A stretch of 64,000 nt of DNA from Gordonia asplenii (lineage in GTDB: Bacteria; Actinomycetota; Actinomycetes; Mycobacteriales; Mycobacteriaceae): contig NZ_JABBNB010000020.1 of assembly GCF_012933505.1 (NCBI RefSeq), positions 53,709-117,708 on the forward strand, given 5' to 3'. Under the pieces are notes generated by a model that was given only the letters and a program-made list of their open reading frames with translations, did no database searches and was not told the DNA's origin. The translations under genes and the position numbers were made by a program. Of the stretch, positions 52,128-61,683 are shown in pieces. Every line of letters starts with the position of its first letter. Positions within the stretch are counted from its first letter, which is position 1.

Positions 52128-53078
52128 GTGTCGAACTTCCACCCCGACCTCCGGTTCGGACGATTCATTCCGCGGGTATCGGTCGGGCCGAAGAGCACGG
52201 CCGCGGTGAACAGATTGTCGATGCCGCAGCCGCGGGTGCCGGTCGACATGATCATCGAGAACGTCATCGTCCCGGGGCCGCTCGACGCCCCCGACGTCCG
52301 ATTGCGCATCTACCGACCGCGTGCGGTCGCATCGCCCGCCGCTGTCCTCTACTGGATTCATGGCGGGGGATTCGTGCTGGGCTGGGTCGAGCAGGACGAG
52401 AAGATGCTCGTGAACTTCGCCCGCACGCTGGGGATCGTCGTCGTATCCGTGCAGTACCGACTATCGCCGCGGCATCGGGCGCCGGCCGCCCTGGACGACG
52501 CCTATGCCGGCCTGACGTGGCTCTTCGCCCAGGCCGACGCCCGCGGTTACGACCCTTCGCGGGTCGCGATCGGCGGTGCCAGCGCCGGCGGCGGCCTCGC
52601 GGCGGGGCTCACCCTGATGACGCACGACCGCGGGGAGTTCCCGCAGGCCTTCCAATTGCTCGTGTACCCGATGCTCGACGATCGGACCACGCGCAGAACC
52701 GATCTCGACACTTCCAGCGTGCGAGTGTGGGAGCCGGCGAGCAATGTCTTCGGCTGGTCGTCGTTTCTGGGCGACGCGTTCGGGACCGACGACGTGTCGC
52801 CGTACGCCGCGCCCGCCCGCCGGGTGGACCTCTCGGGTCTGCCGCCCACCTGGCTCGGCGTCGGGACCACCGATCTGTTCCACGACGAGGACGTCGAATA
52901 CGCTCGACGCCTCACCGCCCAGGGCGTCGACTGCGAAACGACGATCGTCGACGGCGCCTTTCACGGCTTCGACATGCTCTTCGCCAAACGGCCTGTCGCA
53001 CAAGAGTTCTGGCGTAGTCAGGCCCGTGCGTTGCAGCGGGCCCTGCGTCCCGACCTCCCCGAGGACGTGCTGCTGTAG
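52128..53078 (+). CDS. Alpha/beta hydrolase, HSL-type esterase
   Basis: 316 residues from a GTG with GAAGGGA upstream. WIHGGGFVLG, GGASAGGGLA with the nucleophile Ser and FHGFDML with the His are the usual HSL motifs. It differs from the esterase at 50551 in most positions. Follows the MarR gene in the same direction by 34 bases and is likely cotranscribed with it. Confidence 0.87.
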   Translation: MSNFHPDLRFGRFIPRVSVGPKSTAAVNRLSMPQPRVPVDMIIENVIVPGPLDAPDVRLRIYRPRAVASPAAVLYWIHGGGFVLGWVEQDEKMLVNFARTLGIVVVSVQYRLSPRHRAPAALDDAYAGLTWLFAQADARGYDPSRVAIGGASAGGGLAAGLTLMTHDRGEFPQAFQLLVYPMLDDRTTRRTDLDTSSVRVWEPASNVFGWSSFLGDAFGTDDVSPYAAPARRVDLSGLPPTWLGVGTTDLFHDEDVEYARRLTAQGVDCETTIVDGAFHGFDMLFAKRPVAQEFWRSQARALQRALRPDLPEDVLL

Positions 53079-53080
53079 CG

Positions 53081-54433
53081 TCAGCTCAACTCGCCGAGTA
53101 CCTCGGCGGCGGCCCGACGTCCCGACCGCACCGCACCATCCATGTAGCCGTTCCATTCCTCGGCAGTCTCCGCACCGGCCCAATGGATTGCGCCGATCGG
53201 CTCGGACAGCGACTTGCCGTACTGAGTCCACACGCCCGCGCCGAGACGTCCGCCGTAGCAGCCGCGGGTGTACTCCTCTTCCATCCAGTTCTTCTCGACG
53301 TAGTCGATCGGCGACAGCGCTTGCTCGCCGAAGAGTTTCGCCAGGGTGTTCAACGCGCTCGCGCGGCGCTCGTCGTCGGACAGCGCCGCCGCCGTGCGCG
53401 CGTGGGCGCCCTCGAAGAAGGCGACGATGACGCCGCAGCTGGCATCGGCGGGTGAATTGTCAAGTGTCACACTGAGTTCGTCGTCGAGGCTCACGCCGAA
53501 GCCGTTGAGTCCCGCCGTGCGCCAGAACGGCGTCTCGTAGGCGATCTGCACTTTGATGACGCTACCCATCGGGATCTGCTGGGTGAGACCGTCGCGCGAC
53601 GCCGGGAGGGCGGGGGAGTAGGCGAGGCGGCCGGCCAGGGTCGGCGGAATGGCGACGATGACGCGCTGCGCGCTGATCTCGCCGCCGTCGTAGGCCACCG
53701 TCACACCCGCGGCGTCGTGGGTGATCGTGCGAACGGGGCTGTTCAGCCGCACGATGCCCTCGCCCAGTTCCTGCGCCAGTCGCTCGGAGATCTGGTGGGT
53801 GCCGCCCACCACCCGCATCTCCTGTGCGCCGCCGGTGGTGGCGACCAACTGATCGATCATGCCGCCGGACTTGATGTAGAACAGGAAGTGGAGCAACGAC
53901 ATCTCGGCGACCTCGGCGGAGAACACCGCGGGCACGATGCCACCCCAGAAGGCTAGTGCACCGGGGTCGTCGGTGTTGGCGCGCAGCCAGCCGTCGAGGG
54001 TCTGCCGGTCGAGTTCCGCGGCGTCGTCGGTGAGCCACGGCGACGACAGGGAGACGGTCGCGGCGAGTGCCTCGAGTTCCTGCTGCAACCGGCCGACTTC
54101 CATCGCGGAGTCGATCGGCAGGCCGAAGGTCTCGTCGTCGTAGTGGGTGACGGTGCCGTTGTACGCGGTCACCGACGTGCCGGTGTCGTAGGTGTTGAAG
54201 GTTTCCAGGCCCAACTCGCGGACGAGTCCGAGCACCTCGGTTTGCGTCGGGCCGATCCACTGTCCGCCGAGCTCGATCGGTACGCCGTTGTTCAGTACGT
54301 GCCCGCAGTTGCGGCCGGCGACGCGATCACGCGCTTCCAGCACGATCACACTCTTGCCCGCTGCTGTCAGCTCGCGTGCCGCGGTCAGTCCGGCGAGTCC
54401 GGCTCCAACGATGACGACGTCGGTGGTGGTCAT
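53081..54433 (-). CDS. Monoamine-oxidase-type flavoenzyme with flavin-linking cysteine
   Basis: 450 residues. The N-terminal FAD motif is GAGLAG (10-15), followed by EARDR, GGQWIGP and a C-terminal WAGAETAEEWNGYMDGAV. Cys392 in TRGCYGG aligns with the Cys that binds FAD covalently in monoamine oxidases A and B. Oxidises a primary or secondary amine to imine, releasing aldehyde, ammonia and hydrogen peroxide. Divergent from the TetR gene at 54521. Substrates such as putrescine or aromatic amines are possible. Confidence 0.9.
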   Translation of the reverse strand: MTTTDVVIVGAGLAGLTAARELTAAGKSVIVLEARDRVAGRNCGHVLNNGVPIELGGQWIGPTQTEVLGLVRELGLETFNTYDTGTSVTAYNGTVTHYDDETFGLPIDSAMEVGRLQQELEALAATVSLSSPWLTDDAAELDRQTLDGWLRANTDDPGALAFWGGIVPAVFSAEVAEMSLLHFLFYIKSGGMIDQLVATTGGAQEMRVVGGTHQISERLAQELGEGIVRLNSPVRTITHDAAGVTVAYDGGEISAQRVIVAIPPTLAGRLAYSPALPASRDGLTQQIPMGSVIKVQIAYETPFWRTAGLNGFGVSLDDELSVTLDNSPADASCGVIVAFFEGAHARTAAALSDDERRASALNTLAKLFGEQALSPIDYVEKNWMEEEYTRGCYGGRLGAGVWTQYGKSLSEPIGAIHWAGAETAEEWNGYMDGAVRSGRRAAAEVLGELS

Positions 54434-54520
54434 GGGGTCTCCTCAAATTCTCGGTCGTGCGTCCGACTTGAAATGTAGGCCACTGTGATGCGGATCGCAA
54501 GGGGTGTGTCAAAATCGGCT

Positions 54521-55141
54521 ATGGCATACGTGAAGGCGGCCGAACGCGAACAGCAGATCATCGCCGCGGCGATCCGGGTGCTGAGCTCGGTCGGTGTGCC
54601 CGCGACCACCCTGCGTGCGGTCGCGACCGAAGCGGGCATTCCGCTGGGGACCCTGCACTACATCTTCCCGTCCAAGGACCAACTGCTGCAGGCGGTGATC
54701 TCCGCCGTCATCGGCGAGATCTCCGACATCCTGCGCGCCGACCTCCAGACTGATTCCGGCGTCGAGCATGCGCTGCGCCATGGCATCGGACGTTTCTGGA
54801 ATCGATTGGTGGAGAACGAGATCGGCCTGCAGATCATGCAATATGAGCTGACCGCGTATGCGCTGCGAACCGACGGTGCCGCCCATCTAGCGGCGATGCA
54901 GTACGACCGATACAGCGCGCTGGTGACCGACTTCTGCGAGCGGGCGGCGCAGGCCGCGGGGGAGCGGTGCGCGGTGGGATTCGACACGCTCGGGCGGCTC
55001 GCCCTGGGCATCGTCGACGGGTTGATCCTGCAATACGCGGCTCGGCCCGACGTCGATCGTGCGCATCGCGACCTCGAATACGCGTTGGACATGATCGTGC
55101 TGCTGGCCGATCCGCAGAAGGTGGCCCGCACTCCGCGCTGA
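54521..55141 (+). CDS. TetR-family regulator between the amine oxidase genes
   Basis: 206 residues from the ATG at 54521; a GTG at 54506 is an alternative and neither has a strong ribosome site. The HTH region (IIAAAIRVLSSVG, then GIPLGTLHYIFPSKDQLLQ) resembles the TetR proteins at 23593 and 25728. It lies between two amine oxidase genes, divergent from the first and 99 bases upstream of the second, and probably controls both. Confidence 0.85.
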   Translation: MAYVKAAEREQQIIAAAIRVLSSVGVPATTLRAVATEAGIPLGTLHYIFPSKDQLLQAVISAVIGEISDILRADLQTDSGVEHALRHGIGRFWNRLVENEIGLQIMQYELTAYALRTDGAAHLAAMQYDRYSALVTDFCERAAQAAGERCAVGFDTLGRLALGIVDGLILQYAARPDVDRAHRDLEYALDMIVLLADPQKVARTPR

Positions 55142-55240
55142 GTCGGGATTCGCCGCTCACTTCATCCACCCGTTGCGTTCTGGGTCACAGTCGGCTTAGT
55201 ATTTCTCATACGGTTGACCGACAAATTTTGGGAGTGACTC

Positions 55241-56566
55241 ATGACCGACGCATCCGTTCCCGCCTCGACGCCGCACCGATCGACCACGGTCGCCATCGTG
55301 GGCGCGGGCATCTCCGGGCTGATCGCGGCCCGTGAACTCTCGCGCAGCGGCGTCGACGTTCTCGTCGTCGAAGCGGCCGGGCGAGTGGGTGGCCGAACCA
55401 TGGCGGTGACCACGTCACTCGGCTCGACCGTCGACCTCGGCGGTCAATGGATCGGACACGGACACCACCGGTTCGAGGCGCTCGCCGCGGAAGTGGGCGC
55501 GAGCACCTACGCCATGCACACCCCGAAACGTCCCGCGATCCTCGACGGTGACAAGGAGGTGGGCCAGGCATCGTCGACGTCGCTGGTCGCCAACGCCGTA
55601 CTCGTGGCCTGGGAAATCGCGGCTAAGGTGGGCGCACCGAGCCGGTGGCGCGACAAGTCTGTGCAGCAATGGATTTCGAAGGTGCCCGGTGCGGGTGCCC
55701 GGCGGCTGTTGGAGGTCCTGGTCTCCGTGTCGACCTGTGCCGAGCTCGACGAACTGTCGATGCACGCCTTCGCGTCGTTCATCAAGTATCAGGGCGGCCT
55801 GACCACCATGATGGCGACGTCGGGTGGCGCGCAGGACAGTCTGGTGGTCCAGGGAGCCGGCCACTTGGCTCGGGCCGTCGCCGCCGAGCTCGGCGACCGC
55901 GTGCTGCTCGACACCGCGGTCACGGCCATCGACCGCAACGATTCGGGGGTGAGGCTGCAGACGTCGTCGGGCGAGATCCGTGCCGCGAAGGTGGTCGTTA
56001 CCGTGCCGCCGCCGATGGCGCGCCGGATCGTCCACCGCCCCGAGCTGCCCGCACAGCGTGCCGAACTCGAACGCACCATGTACATGGGGTCGGTCTACAA
56101 GGCGATCGCGGTGTACCACACTCCCTTCTGGCGCGACGTCGCCGACGCCGAAGCGGTGACCCTGGCGGGAACCGGCGCAGCGGTTTTCGACACGACGCCG
56201 CCCGGTGGGCCCGGACATCTGTGCATCCTGGTCGCCGGACCGCAGGCGCGCGCCCTCGATGACCTCACCGAGGAGCAGCGTCGGACCGCGCTGCTCGAAC
56301 CGTTGGCGAAGCGGCTCGGCGCCGATATCTGCAAGCCCGTCGACTGGTATGAGAAGTCGTGGCACACCGACGAATTCGCGGGCGGTGGGTACTCGGCGCT
56401 GCCGCTGATGGGCCACGACGACGGCTACTACCCGATCTCCGCCCAACCCGTCGGCCATGTGCATTGGGCCGGAACGGAGACCGCGAGCGAACACGCGGGC
56501 TACATCGAAGGCGCAATCGAATCCGGCGAGCGCGTGGCCCGCGAGGTCGCGGGCGCACTGGCCTGA
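55241..56566 (+). CDS. Monoamine-oxidase-type flavoenzyme without the flavin-linking cysteine
   Basis: 441 residues, GGGAG before the ATG. Same fold and motifs as the enzyme at 53081 (GAGISG, VEAAGRVGGR, GGQWIG, WAGTETASEHAGYIEGA), but the site of the covalent-FAD Cys reads GGGYSA, so FAD is likely bound non-covalently. Amine oxidase activity is expected. A SnoaL-like gene follows. Confidence 0.9.
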   Translation: MTDASVPASTPHRSTTVAIVGAGISGLIAARELSRSGVDVLVVEAAGRVGGRTMAVTTSLGSTVDLGGQWIGHGHHRFEALAAEVGASTYAMHTPKRPAILDGDKEVGQASSTSLVANAVLVAWEIAAKVGAPSRWRDKSVQQWISKVPGAGARRLLEVLVSVSTCAELDELSMHAFASFIKYQGGLTTMMATSGGAQDSLVVQGAGHLARAVAAELGDRVLLDTAVTAIDRNDSGVRLQTSSGEIRAAKVVVTVPPPMARRIVHRPELPAQRAELERTMYMGSVYKAIAVYHTPFWRDVADAEAVTLAGTGAAVFDTTPPGGPGHLCILVAGPQARALDDLTEEQRRTALLEPLAKRLGADICKPVDWYEKSWHTDEFAGGGYSALPLMGHDDGYYPISAQPVGHVHWAGTETASEHAGYIEGAIESGERVAREVAGALA

Positions 56567-56615
56567 CCCGCAACCGCGGCCGATCACCCAAAACTCAACT
56601 CAGACAGGATAGTTC

Positions 56616-57095
56616 ATGACCACCTACACTTCACCCGCCGACGCCGCGACCTTCGCCGCCGACGTCGAAGCCATCACCAACGAGAGCCGCGTCGACGATT
56701 TGCTCGCGCTGTTCGCGGCCGACGCCGTCGCCGAATGGATCATGGACGGCGCCTACGACAAGCACGAGGGCATCGACGCGATCCGCGCGGCGAGCATCGA
56801 ACTCGTCAGCGTCTGCAGCGAACTCGGGCTGCACGTGCGCAAGACCGTGCAGTGCGCCGACGCCGAGAACGTCGTCCTGACCTGGACCGGCGGATTCGGC
56901 GGGGCGCAGAACCAATTCGGCACCGAGATCTGGACACTGCGTGACGGGCTGGTGGTGCGCCAGCAGATGTACTCCTACCTCGACGTCCGGCACAGCGATT
57001 CGCCGCTGGCGAGTGTCCGGCTCCTCGGTGTGGCGCCGAAAGTGATTGCGTCACTGGTGAAATACCGGTGGCGGAATGGAACGTTGCGCAAGTGA
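56616..57095 (+). CDS. SnoaL-like/NTF2-fold protein
   Basis: 159 residues with the cone-shaped fold pattern of SnoaL/NTF2 proteins (AITNESRVDDLLALFAADAVAEWI, then YDKHEGIDAIRAA, and a strand-rich end). Proteins of this fold act as isomerases, hydrolases or ligand binders. It is 49 bases after the amine oxidase gene and probably in one transcript with it. No catalytic residues can be assigned. Confidence 0.8.
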   Translation: MTTYTSPADAATFAADVEAITNESRVDDLLALFAADAVAEWIMDGAYDKHEGIDAIRAASIELVSVCSELGLHVRKTVQCADAENVVLTWTGGFGGAQNQFGTEIWTLRDGLVVRQQMYSYLDVRHSDSPLASVRLLGVAPKVIASLVKYRWRNGTLRK

Positions 57096-57099
57096 CCCG

Positions 57100-58290
57100 T
57101 CATCGTCGATAGACCCGTGGCGTCAGCCAGGTGGCTGCGACGCCGTGCAAGAGCAGACTGCCCAGGACGACGAAGCACGTCGCCACCAGCACCGGGTAGC
57201 CGTCGTGCTTGGGCAGCGAGTTGTACGCGATCAGTCCGAACACGATCGACGCCGCGCCGCGCGGCCCCATGAGCGCCATGAACAGTCGATCGCGTCGTGA
57301 GGTGTCGGTGCCGATCAACGCGACCGCCACCGGCAGGGCACGGCCGATGGTTAGGGCGAAAATCGCGAGAACCGCGGCGGGCCACCAGGAGAACGAGTTC
57401 CCGATCAATGTCACGGCGGCGACGCCGAACGCCAGCCAGAGCAGGAGATTGACGAACTCGGTGACATCCTCGGTGAGTCGGAAATGATCTGCGGCGTCGT
57501 CGAATTCGCCGAGCGCGATCCGAAATGCGATGCCGCACACGAACGCGGCGACGAATCCGTTCCCATGCACTGCCACCGCGACGGCGAAAGTGAACACCGG
57601 CACCACGAGAATGCCGATCCGGATGCTCTGGCTGCCGGCCCATTCGTGGCGCAGCGCGGTGCGGAACAGGAGTCCGAGCAACGATCCGACCGCCGCACCC
57701 ACTCCGACCGCGATGACACCCGCGGGTGCGGCGTCGAGAAACGCGGTCACTACCTGCGTGCCCTTGTCGGGCGACGTCGCGCTCAGTGCGAGCGAGGCGA
57801 GCAGCAGTGGCGTGACGAGCCCGTCGTTGTAGCCGCTCTCGATCGCGAGCCAACTGCGGACACGTTCGGGGATCAGTCGATTACGGACCAGGGAGGTCTC
57901 CGGCGAGAAGTCGGCGGGGATCGCGATGCACGCGATCGCGAGCACGGCCGCGGCGGACAGTTGGAAGGGCAGCATCAAGCCGACCGCCAGCACGAGGATC
58001 AGCGACAGTGGCAGCGCTATCGCGAGGAGGCGGACCGGCACCGGCTGTAGATGCGACCGCAGGGAGCCGCGCACGTCGATGGCATCGGTGAACAGCAGCA
58101 GCGCGAGGATGATTTCGGCGACGGTGAGCGCGGTATGGGAATTGAAGCCCTCGGCCGTGTCGGAGGAGAGTGACCCGATGGTCGCGCCGAGCGCCGTCAT
58201 CAGGATCGGGCCGGTGACCGAATAGGCGCGCAGCTTCTTTTCGGTCACGGCCCACAGCAGCGCGGGTGCGGTGACCAGCAGCAGGATCAT
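57100..58290 (-). CDS. Cation/proton antiporter of the CPA1 (NhaP-like) family
   Basis: 396 residues from the ATG at 58290; a TTG three codons earlier is less likely. About 12 hydrophobic helices. The segment ESGYNDGLVTPLLL carries the Asn-Asp pair of CPA1 antiporters and MGPRGAASIVFGLIA is the typical late motif. It exchanges Na+ or K+ for protons across the cytoplasmic membrane. Convergent with the SnoaL-like gene and divergent from the phosphotransferase gene. Confidence 0.9.
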   Translation of the reverse strand: MILLLVTAPALLWAVTEKKLRAYSVTGPILMTALGATIGSLSSDTAEGFNSHTALTVAEIILALLLFTDAIDVRGSLRSHLQPVPVRLLAIALPLSLILVLAVGLMLPFQLSAAAVLAIACIAIPADFSPETSLVRNRLIPERVRSWLAIESGYNDGLVTPLLLASLALSATSPDKGTQVVTAFLDAAPAGVIAVGVGAAVGSLLGLLFRTALRHEWAGSQSIRIGILVVPVFTFAVAVAVHGNGFVAAFVCGIAFRIALGEFDDAADHFRLTEDVTEFVNLLLWLAFGVAAVTLIGNSFSWWPAAVLAIFALTIGRALPVAVALIGTDTSRRDRLFMALMGPRGAASIVFGLIAYNSLPKHDGYPVLVATCFVVLGSLLLHGVAATWLTPRVYRR

Positions 58291-58342
58291 GACCCACAAG
58301 TATCACGCCATCGCCGACGCGGCGCCGTGGCATGGTGGACCC

Positions 58343-59362
58343 ATGCCACAGCCATCTCCCGCACCCGCGGGCGTCGACGTCGACGCGGTGTCGGCCTGGT
58401 TCGCCGACAATGTCGCGGATTCGGTTGCGCCGCTGACGTTCACCCAGCTCGCGGGCGGCCGCTCGAATCTCACCTATCGCGTCGGCGATGCGGAGGGCAA
58501 CCGTTGGGTGCTGCGCCGGCCACCGCTGACCTCGACCGACCCGACCGCCCACAGCATGGCGCGCGAGTGGTCGATCCTGAGTCTGCTCGCCTCGTCGCCG
58601 GCGCCGACGCCCGCACCGGTGGCGCTGTGCGACGACCCGGCGGTCACCGGCGCGCTCTTCTACGTCATGGCCCATGTGCCCGGCATCGTGCTGGCCGCCG
58701 ACGCCGACGCCGACGTCTTCGACGCCGCGCACTGCCGCACGATCTCCGACAGCGCCGTGCAAGCGTTGGTGGATCTGCATCAAGTCGACTGCACCACAAC
58801 ACAATTCGACGAATTCCGACGATCCGGCAGCTACCTCGAACGGCAGTTGCGCCGCTGGTCGTCGCAGATCGAGAAGATCGGAACGGTGACGCCGGACTGG
58901 TCACGTGCCCATCGGCTTCTCGTCGAACGCCGGCCCGCGGAGCGGTACTTCGGCGTCGTACACGGTGATTTCCGGCTCGGCAACCTCCTCGTCGACCGGT
59001 CGGGAGCGGTGACCGGCATCCTCGACTGGGAACTGTGGTCCCTCGGCGATGTGCTCGCCGACCTCGGCTGGCTCGTCGCGTCGTGGTCGTCGGCCGACGT
59101 ATTCGGTTGGGCGCCGACGCCGGAGGCGGGGTTTTGCACTCCGGCCGAGGTGATCAGCGGTTATGAGCGTGCCACCGGTTTCGACGCCGCGCAGATCGAC
59201 TACTACCACGCGTTCGCGCTGTGGCGTCTGGCCTGCATCGCCCAAGGGGTGTTGATCCGCTACACCGCGGGTGCGATGGGTGACACCGACGGTGTGGACA
59301 TGGACTTGTTGACTCGACGTCCCGCCATGCTGGCCGAGCGAGCGTTGGACCTGCTGAGCTGA
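58343..59362 (+). CDS. APH-family phosphotransferase
   Basis: 339 residues from the ATG at 58343. The kinase-like fold is recognised by HGDFRLGNLL (catalytic loop) and ILDWELWSLGD (metal-binding Asp). It is of the type often fused or linked to acyl-CoA dehydrogenases (ACAD10-like), which phosphorylate hydroxy-acyl substrates, rather than a resistance enzyme. A TesB thioesterase and SDR follow. Confidence 0.88.
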   Translation: MPQPSPAPAGVDVDAVSAWFADNVADSVAPLTFTQLAGGRSNLTYRVGDAEGNRWVLRRPPLTSTDPTAHSMAREWSILSLLASSPAPTPAPVALCDDPAVTGALFYVMAHVPGIVLAADADADVFDAAHCRTISDSAVQALVDLHQVDCTTTQFDEFRRSGSYLERQLRRWSSQIEKIGTVTPDWSRAHRLLVERRPAERYFGVVHGDFRLGNLLVDRSGAVTGILDWELWSLGDVLADLGWLVASWSSADVFGWAPTPEAGFCTPAEVISGYERATGFDAAQIDYYHAFALWRLACIAQGVLIRYTAGAMGDTDGVDMDLLTRRPAMLAERALDLLS

Positions 59363-59419
59363 GCGTGTGCGGCGACACCACCGTGTGCGGCGTCGACATC
59401 GATCTGCCAAGCTCAGACG

Positions 59420-60235
59420 ATGACCGAAACCGAATCAGCGGGAGCGACGAGTAGTCGGATGGCCGAACTGATGTCGTTCACCCGCGAGGGCGACACGTTC
59501 ACCGCGCGAACACCCGGTGCAAGCGCGAACGGCCGGCTGTTCGGCGGCCTCATCGCCGCCCGCGCATTGGCCGCGGCCGGGGCGACCGTCGACACCGAGA
59601 AGTTGCCGCATTCGCTGCATTCGTATTTCATCCGCGGCGGCCAGTACGGCGTCGACGTCACGCTCAGCGTGGAGCGGGTGCGCGACGGAAAGTCGTTCGC
59701 CACCCGGCGTGTCACCGTCGAGCAGAACGACGTCGCCATCTTCGAGATGATCTGCTCGTTCCACCGTCCCGAACCGGGTACCGACGGGCACACGCCGCCG
59801 GTACCGTCGCTCGCGCTGGAAGACTCGGTCGAGGTGGGTACCAGCTTTCCGCTGACCGTCGACTTCGAGATGCGCGGCCGGCCCGACGACCCGGAACCCT
59901 TTGTGCTGCCGCCCTTTTGGATCCGCAGCCGCCTACCGGTGGACGACGACCCGCTGTTGCGCTACTGCGTGCTGACGTTGCTGTCCGACATCGGTCCGGT
60001 CCCGGCGGCCCGGCCGCCGGGTACCGACCTGGCCGAGCTGGGGACGTCGAAGTTCGCGACGAGCCTCGACCATTCGATCTGGTTTCATCGCCCGTTCGAT
60101 CCGCACGAGTGGCATTCGTACGACATCACTCCGGTCACCACGGGCAATGCCCGCGGACTGGTACGCGGTGCGATCGTCAACCGCGACGGTGTGCGGATCG
60201 CGTCGACGGCCCAAGAAGCGTTGTGGAGGGAATAG
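59420..60235 (+). CDS. tesB: Acyl-CoA thioesterase II (TesB-like)
   Basis: 271 residues with the double hot-dog fold pattern: RLFGGLIAARALAAA, then SLHSYFIRGG and a second half with LDHSIWFHRPFDPHEWHSYD and ARGLVRGAI. Hydrolyses acyl-CoA to free acid and CoA. Situated between the phosphotransferase and the SDR, consistent with a fatty or branched acyl-CoA function. Confidence 0.9.
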   Translation: MTETESAGATSSRMAELMSFTREGDTFTARTPGASANGRLFGGLIAARALAAAGATVDTEKLPHSLHSYFIRGGQYGVDVTLSVERVRDGKSFATRRVTVEQNDVAIFEMICSFHRPEPGTDGHTPPVPSLALEDSVEVGTSFPLTVDFEMRGRPDDPEPFVLPPFWIRSRLPVDDDPLLRYCVLTLLSDIGPVPAARPPGTDLAELGTSKFATSLDHSIWFHRPFDPHEWHSYDITPVTTGNARGLVRGAIVNRDGVRIASTAQEALWRE

Positions 60236-60240
60236 ATTCG

Positions 60241-61065
60241 ATGAGCAGGCGGACCATTGTCATCACCGGTGCGAGTGACGGGATAGGCGCCGTTGCCGCG
60301 CGGACGCTCGCCGGCCCCGACGTCGACCTGGTGATCGTCGGGCGGTCGGCGAGCAAGACCGCTGCGGTCGCCGCGGCCACCGGCGCGACGGCGTTCACCG
60401 CCGATTTCGCGCGATTCGACGACGTCCGGCGGCTCGCCGGGCAGATCGCCGAGAAGACCGATCGAGTCGACGTGCTGCTCAACAACGCGGGTGGCATCTT
60501 CGATCCGGGCGGTATCACCGGGGACGGGCATGAGCCGAATCTTCAGATCAACCACCTGTCGCCGTTTCTGCTCACCAACCTTCTGCACGATCAGTTGGCG
60601 GCGGCGGGCGGGGCGCTCGTCGTCAATACCTCCAGCATCGGAAATCTTTACGGCAGAGTCGATTTCGATGATCTGGAGTTTCGTCGCCGACGCCGTCCGG
60701 AGATCTGCGTCTACGGAGTGAGCAAACTGATGAACATCATGTTCGCCAACGGCATCGCGACGCGCTGGTCCGACGCCGGCATCGTGTCGGCCGCGGTCCA
60801 TCCGGGTGCGGTGGCGTCGAGCTTCGGACGCGATTCGCTCGGGTGGGGACTGATGTATCGCACCCCGCTGCGCCACGTCATCGCGATCAGTCCGGAGAAG
60901 GGCGCACAACCGTTGATCCGGTTGGCCCGCTTGGGCGCCGACCCGGCCGTCAACGGAGTCTACTTTCATCGAAACCGCGCGGGCTTCGCGATGAATCCGC
61001 AGGCGAAGGATGCCGGAGTCGTCGATCGGCTGTGGACCGTGTCGGCAGAGCTGACGTCGGTGTAG
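60241..61065 (+). CDS. Short-chain dehydrogenase/reductase
   Basis: 274 residues starting five bases after the thioesterase stop. NAD(P)-binding GASDGIG, NNAGG, the catalytic Ser (NTSSIGN) and Tyr-x3-Lys (YGVSKL) are present. It looks like the retinol-dehydrogenase-like branch of the SDR family. Reaction unknown. Confidence 0.92.
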   Translation: MSRRTIVITGASDGIGAVAARTLAGPDVDLVIVGRSASKTAAVAAATGATAFTADFARFDDVRRLAGQIAEKTDRVDVLLNNAGGIFDPGGITGDGHEPNLQINHLSPFLLTNLLHDQLAAAGGALVVNTSSIGNLYGRVDFDDLEFRRRRRPEICVYGVSKLMNIMFANGIATRWSDAGIVSAAVHPGAVASSFGRDSLGWGLMYRTPLRHVIAISPEKGAQPLIRLARLGADPAVNGVYFHRNRAGFAMNPQAKDAGVVDRLWTVSAELTSV

Positions 61066-61079
61066 GGGTGCGTCCGGGG

Positions 61080-61433
61080 TCAGTTCACCGGCAATATGTG
61101 CAATGTCGCGGCACGGGCCTGAGCGTTCTCGACGATTGCCGCGGCCTTGCCGTATTTCGCGAGGTACGCGGCGTCGATCTCAGCGAGTGGACCGGGCCCA
61201 GCCTGCAGCGTCACATCTCGGGCTAGCGTGCCGACGGCGATCCGCCCGACGCCGTCGGTCAGCGCTTCCTGATACCAGTGTGTGCCGGTGCCGTGAAAGC
61301 CGCGGACGTACAGTTCGCCGTCGACGAGCACCATGCCGACGTCGACGCCGGATTTGTGGTCGGCGCCGGTGCGCAGCGTGAGTGCCTCGGAGTCGGCGAG
61401 GATGGCGAGTTCGTCGGGTGGCCAGGTGTGCAT
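61080..61433 (-). CDS. DUF2255-family protein
   Basis: 117 residues from the ATG at 61433. The pattern W-PDEL-IL, GELYVRGFHGTGTHWYQEAL and then IAVGTLARDVTL is that of DUF2255, a small family with a pyridoxamine-oxidase-like split-barrel. Function unknown. Convergent with the SDR gene. Confidence 0.75.
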   Translation of the reverse strand: MHTWPPDELAILADSEALTLRTGADHKSGVDVGMVLVDGELYVRGFHGTGTHWYQEALTDGVGRIAVGTLARDVTLQAGPGPLAEIDAAYLAKYGKAAAIVENAQARAATLHILPVN

Positions 61434-61683
61434 GACGGTGTCCTTCCGCGGTGAAGCCGGTCCGTCAAGCATGTCACGGCGTCGTGGGTCAGCGATCGAG
61501 AAATGATCAACGAGGATCGTTCGCCGGTCCAGCGCGGCTCGTGTGCGACGTCGGCGGGCCGGTATGCCCTGGTTCGGAATGCTGCGGAAGGCAATTCGAC
61601 GACCGATGTTTGAAATCAGCGGTGCCCGGGTATGCCGTGTTTCTGCCATATGGCGGAACTCGTTCGGACAAGCGGAGGTCACA

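Noticed and set aside
58343..59362. Aminoglycoside resistance phosphotransferase
   Set aside because: The kinase fold is right, but context and motif details match the acyl-CoA-associated branch.
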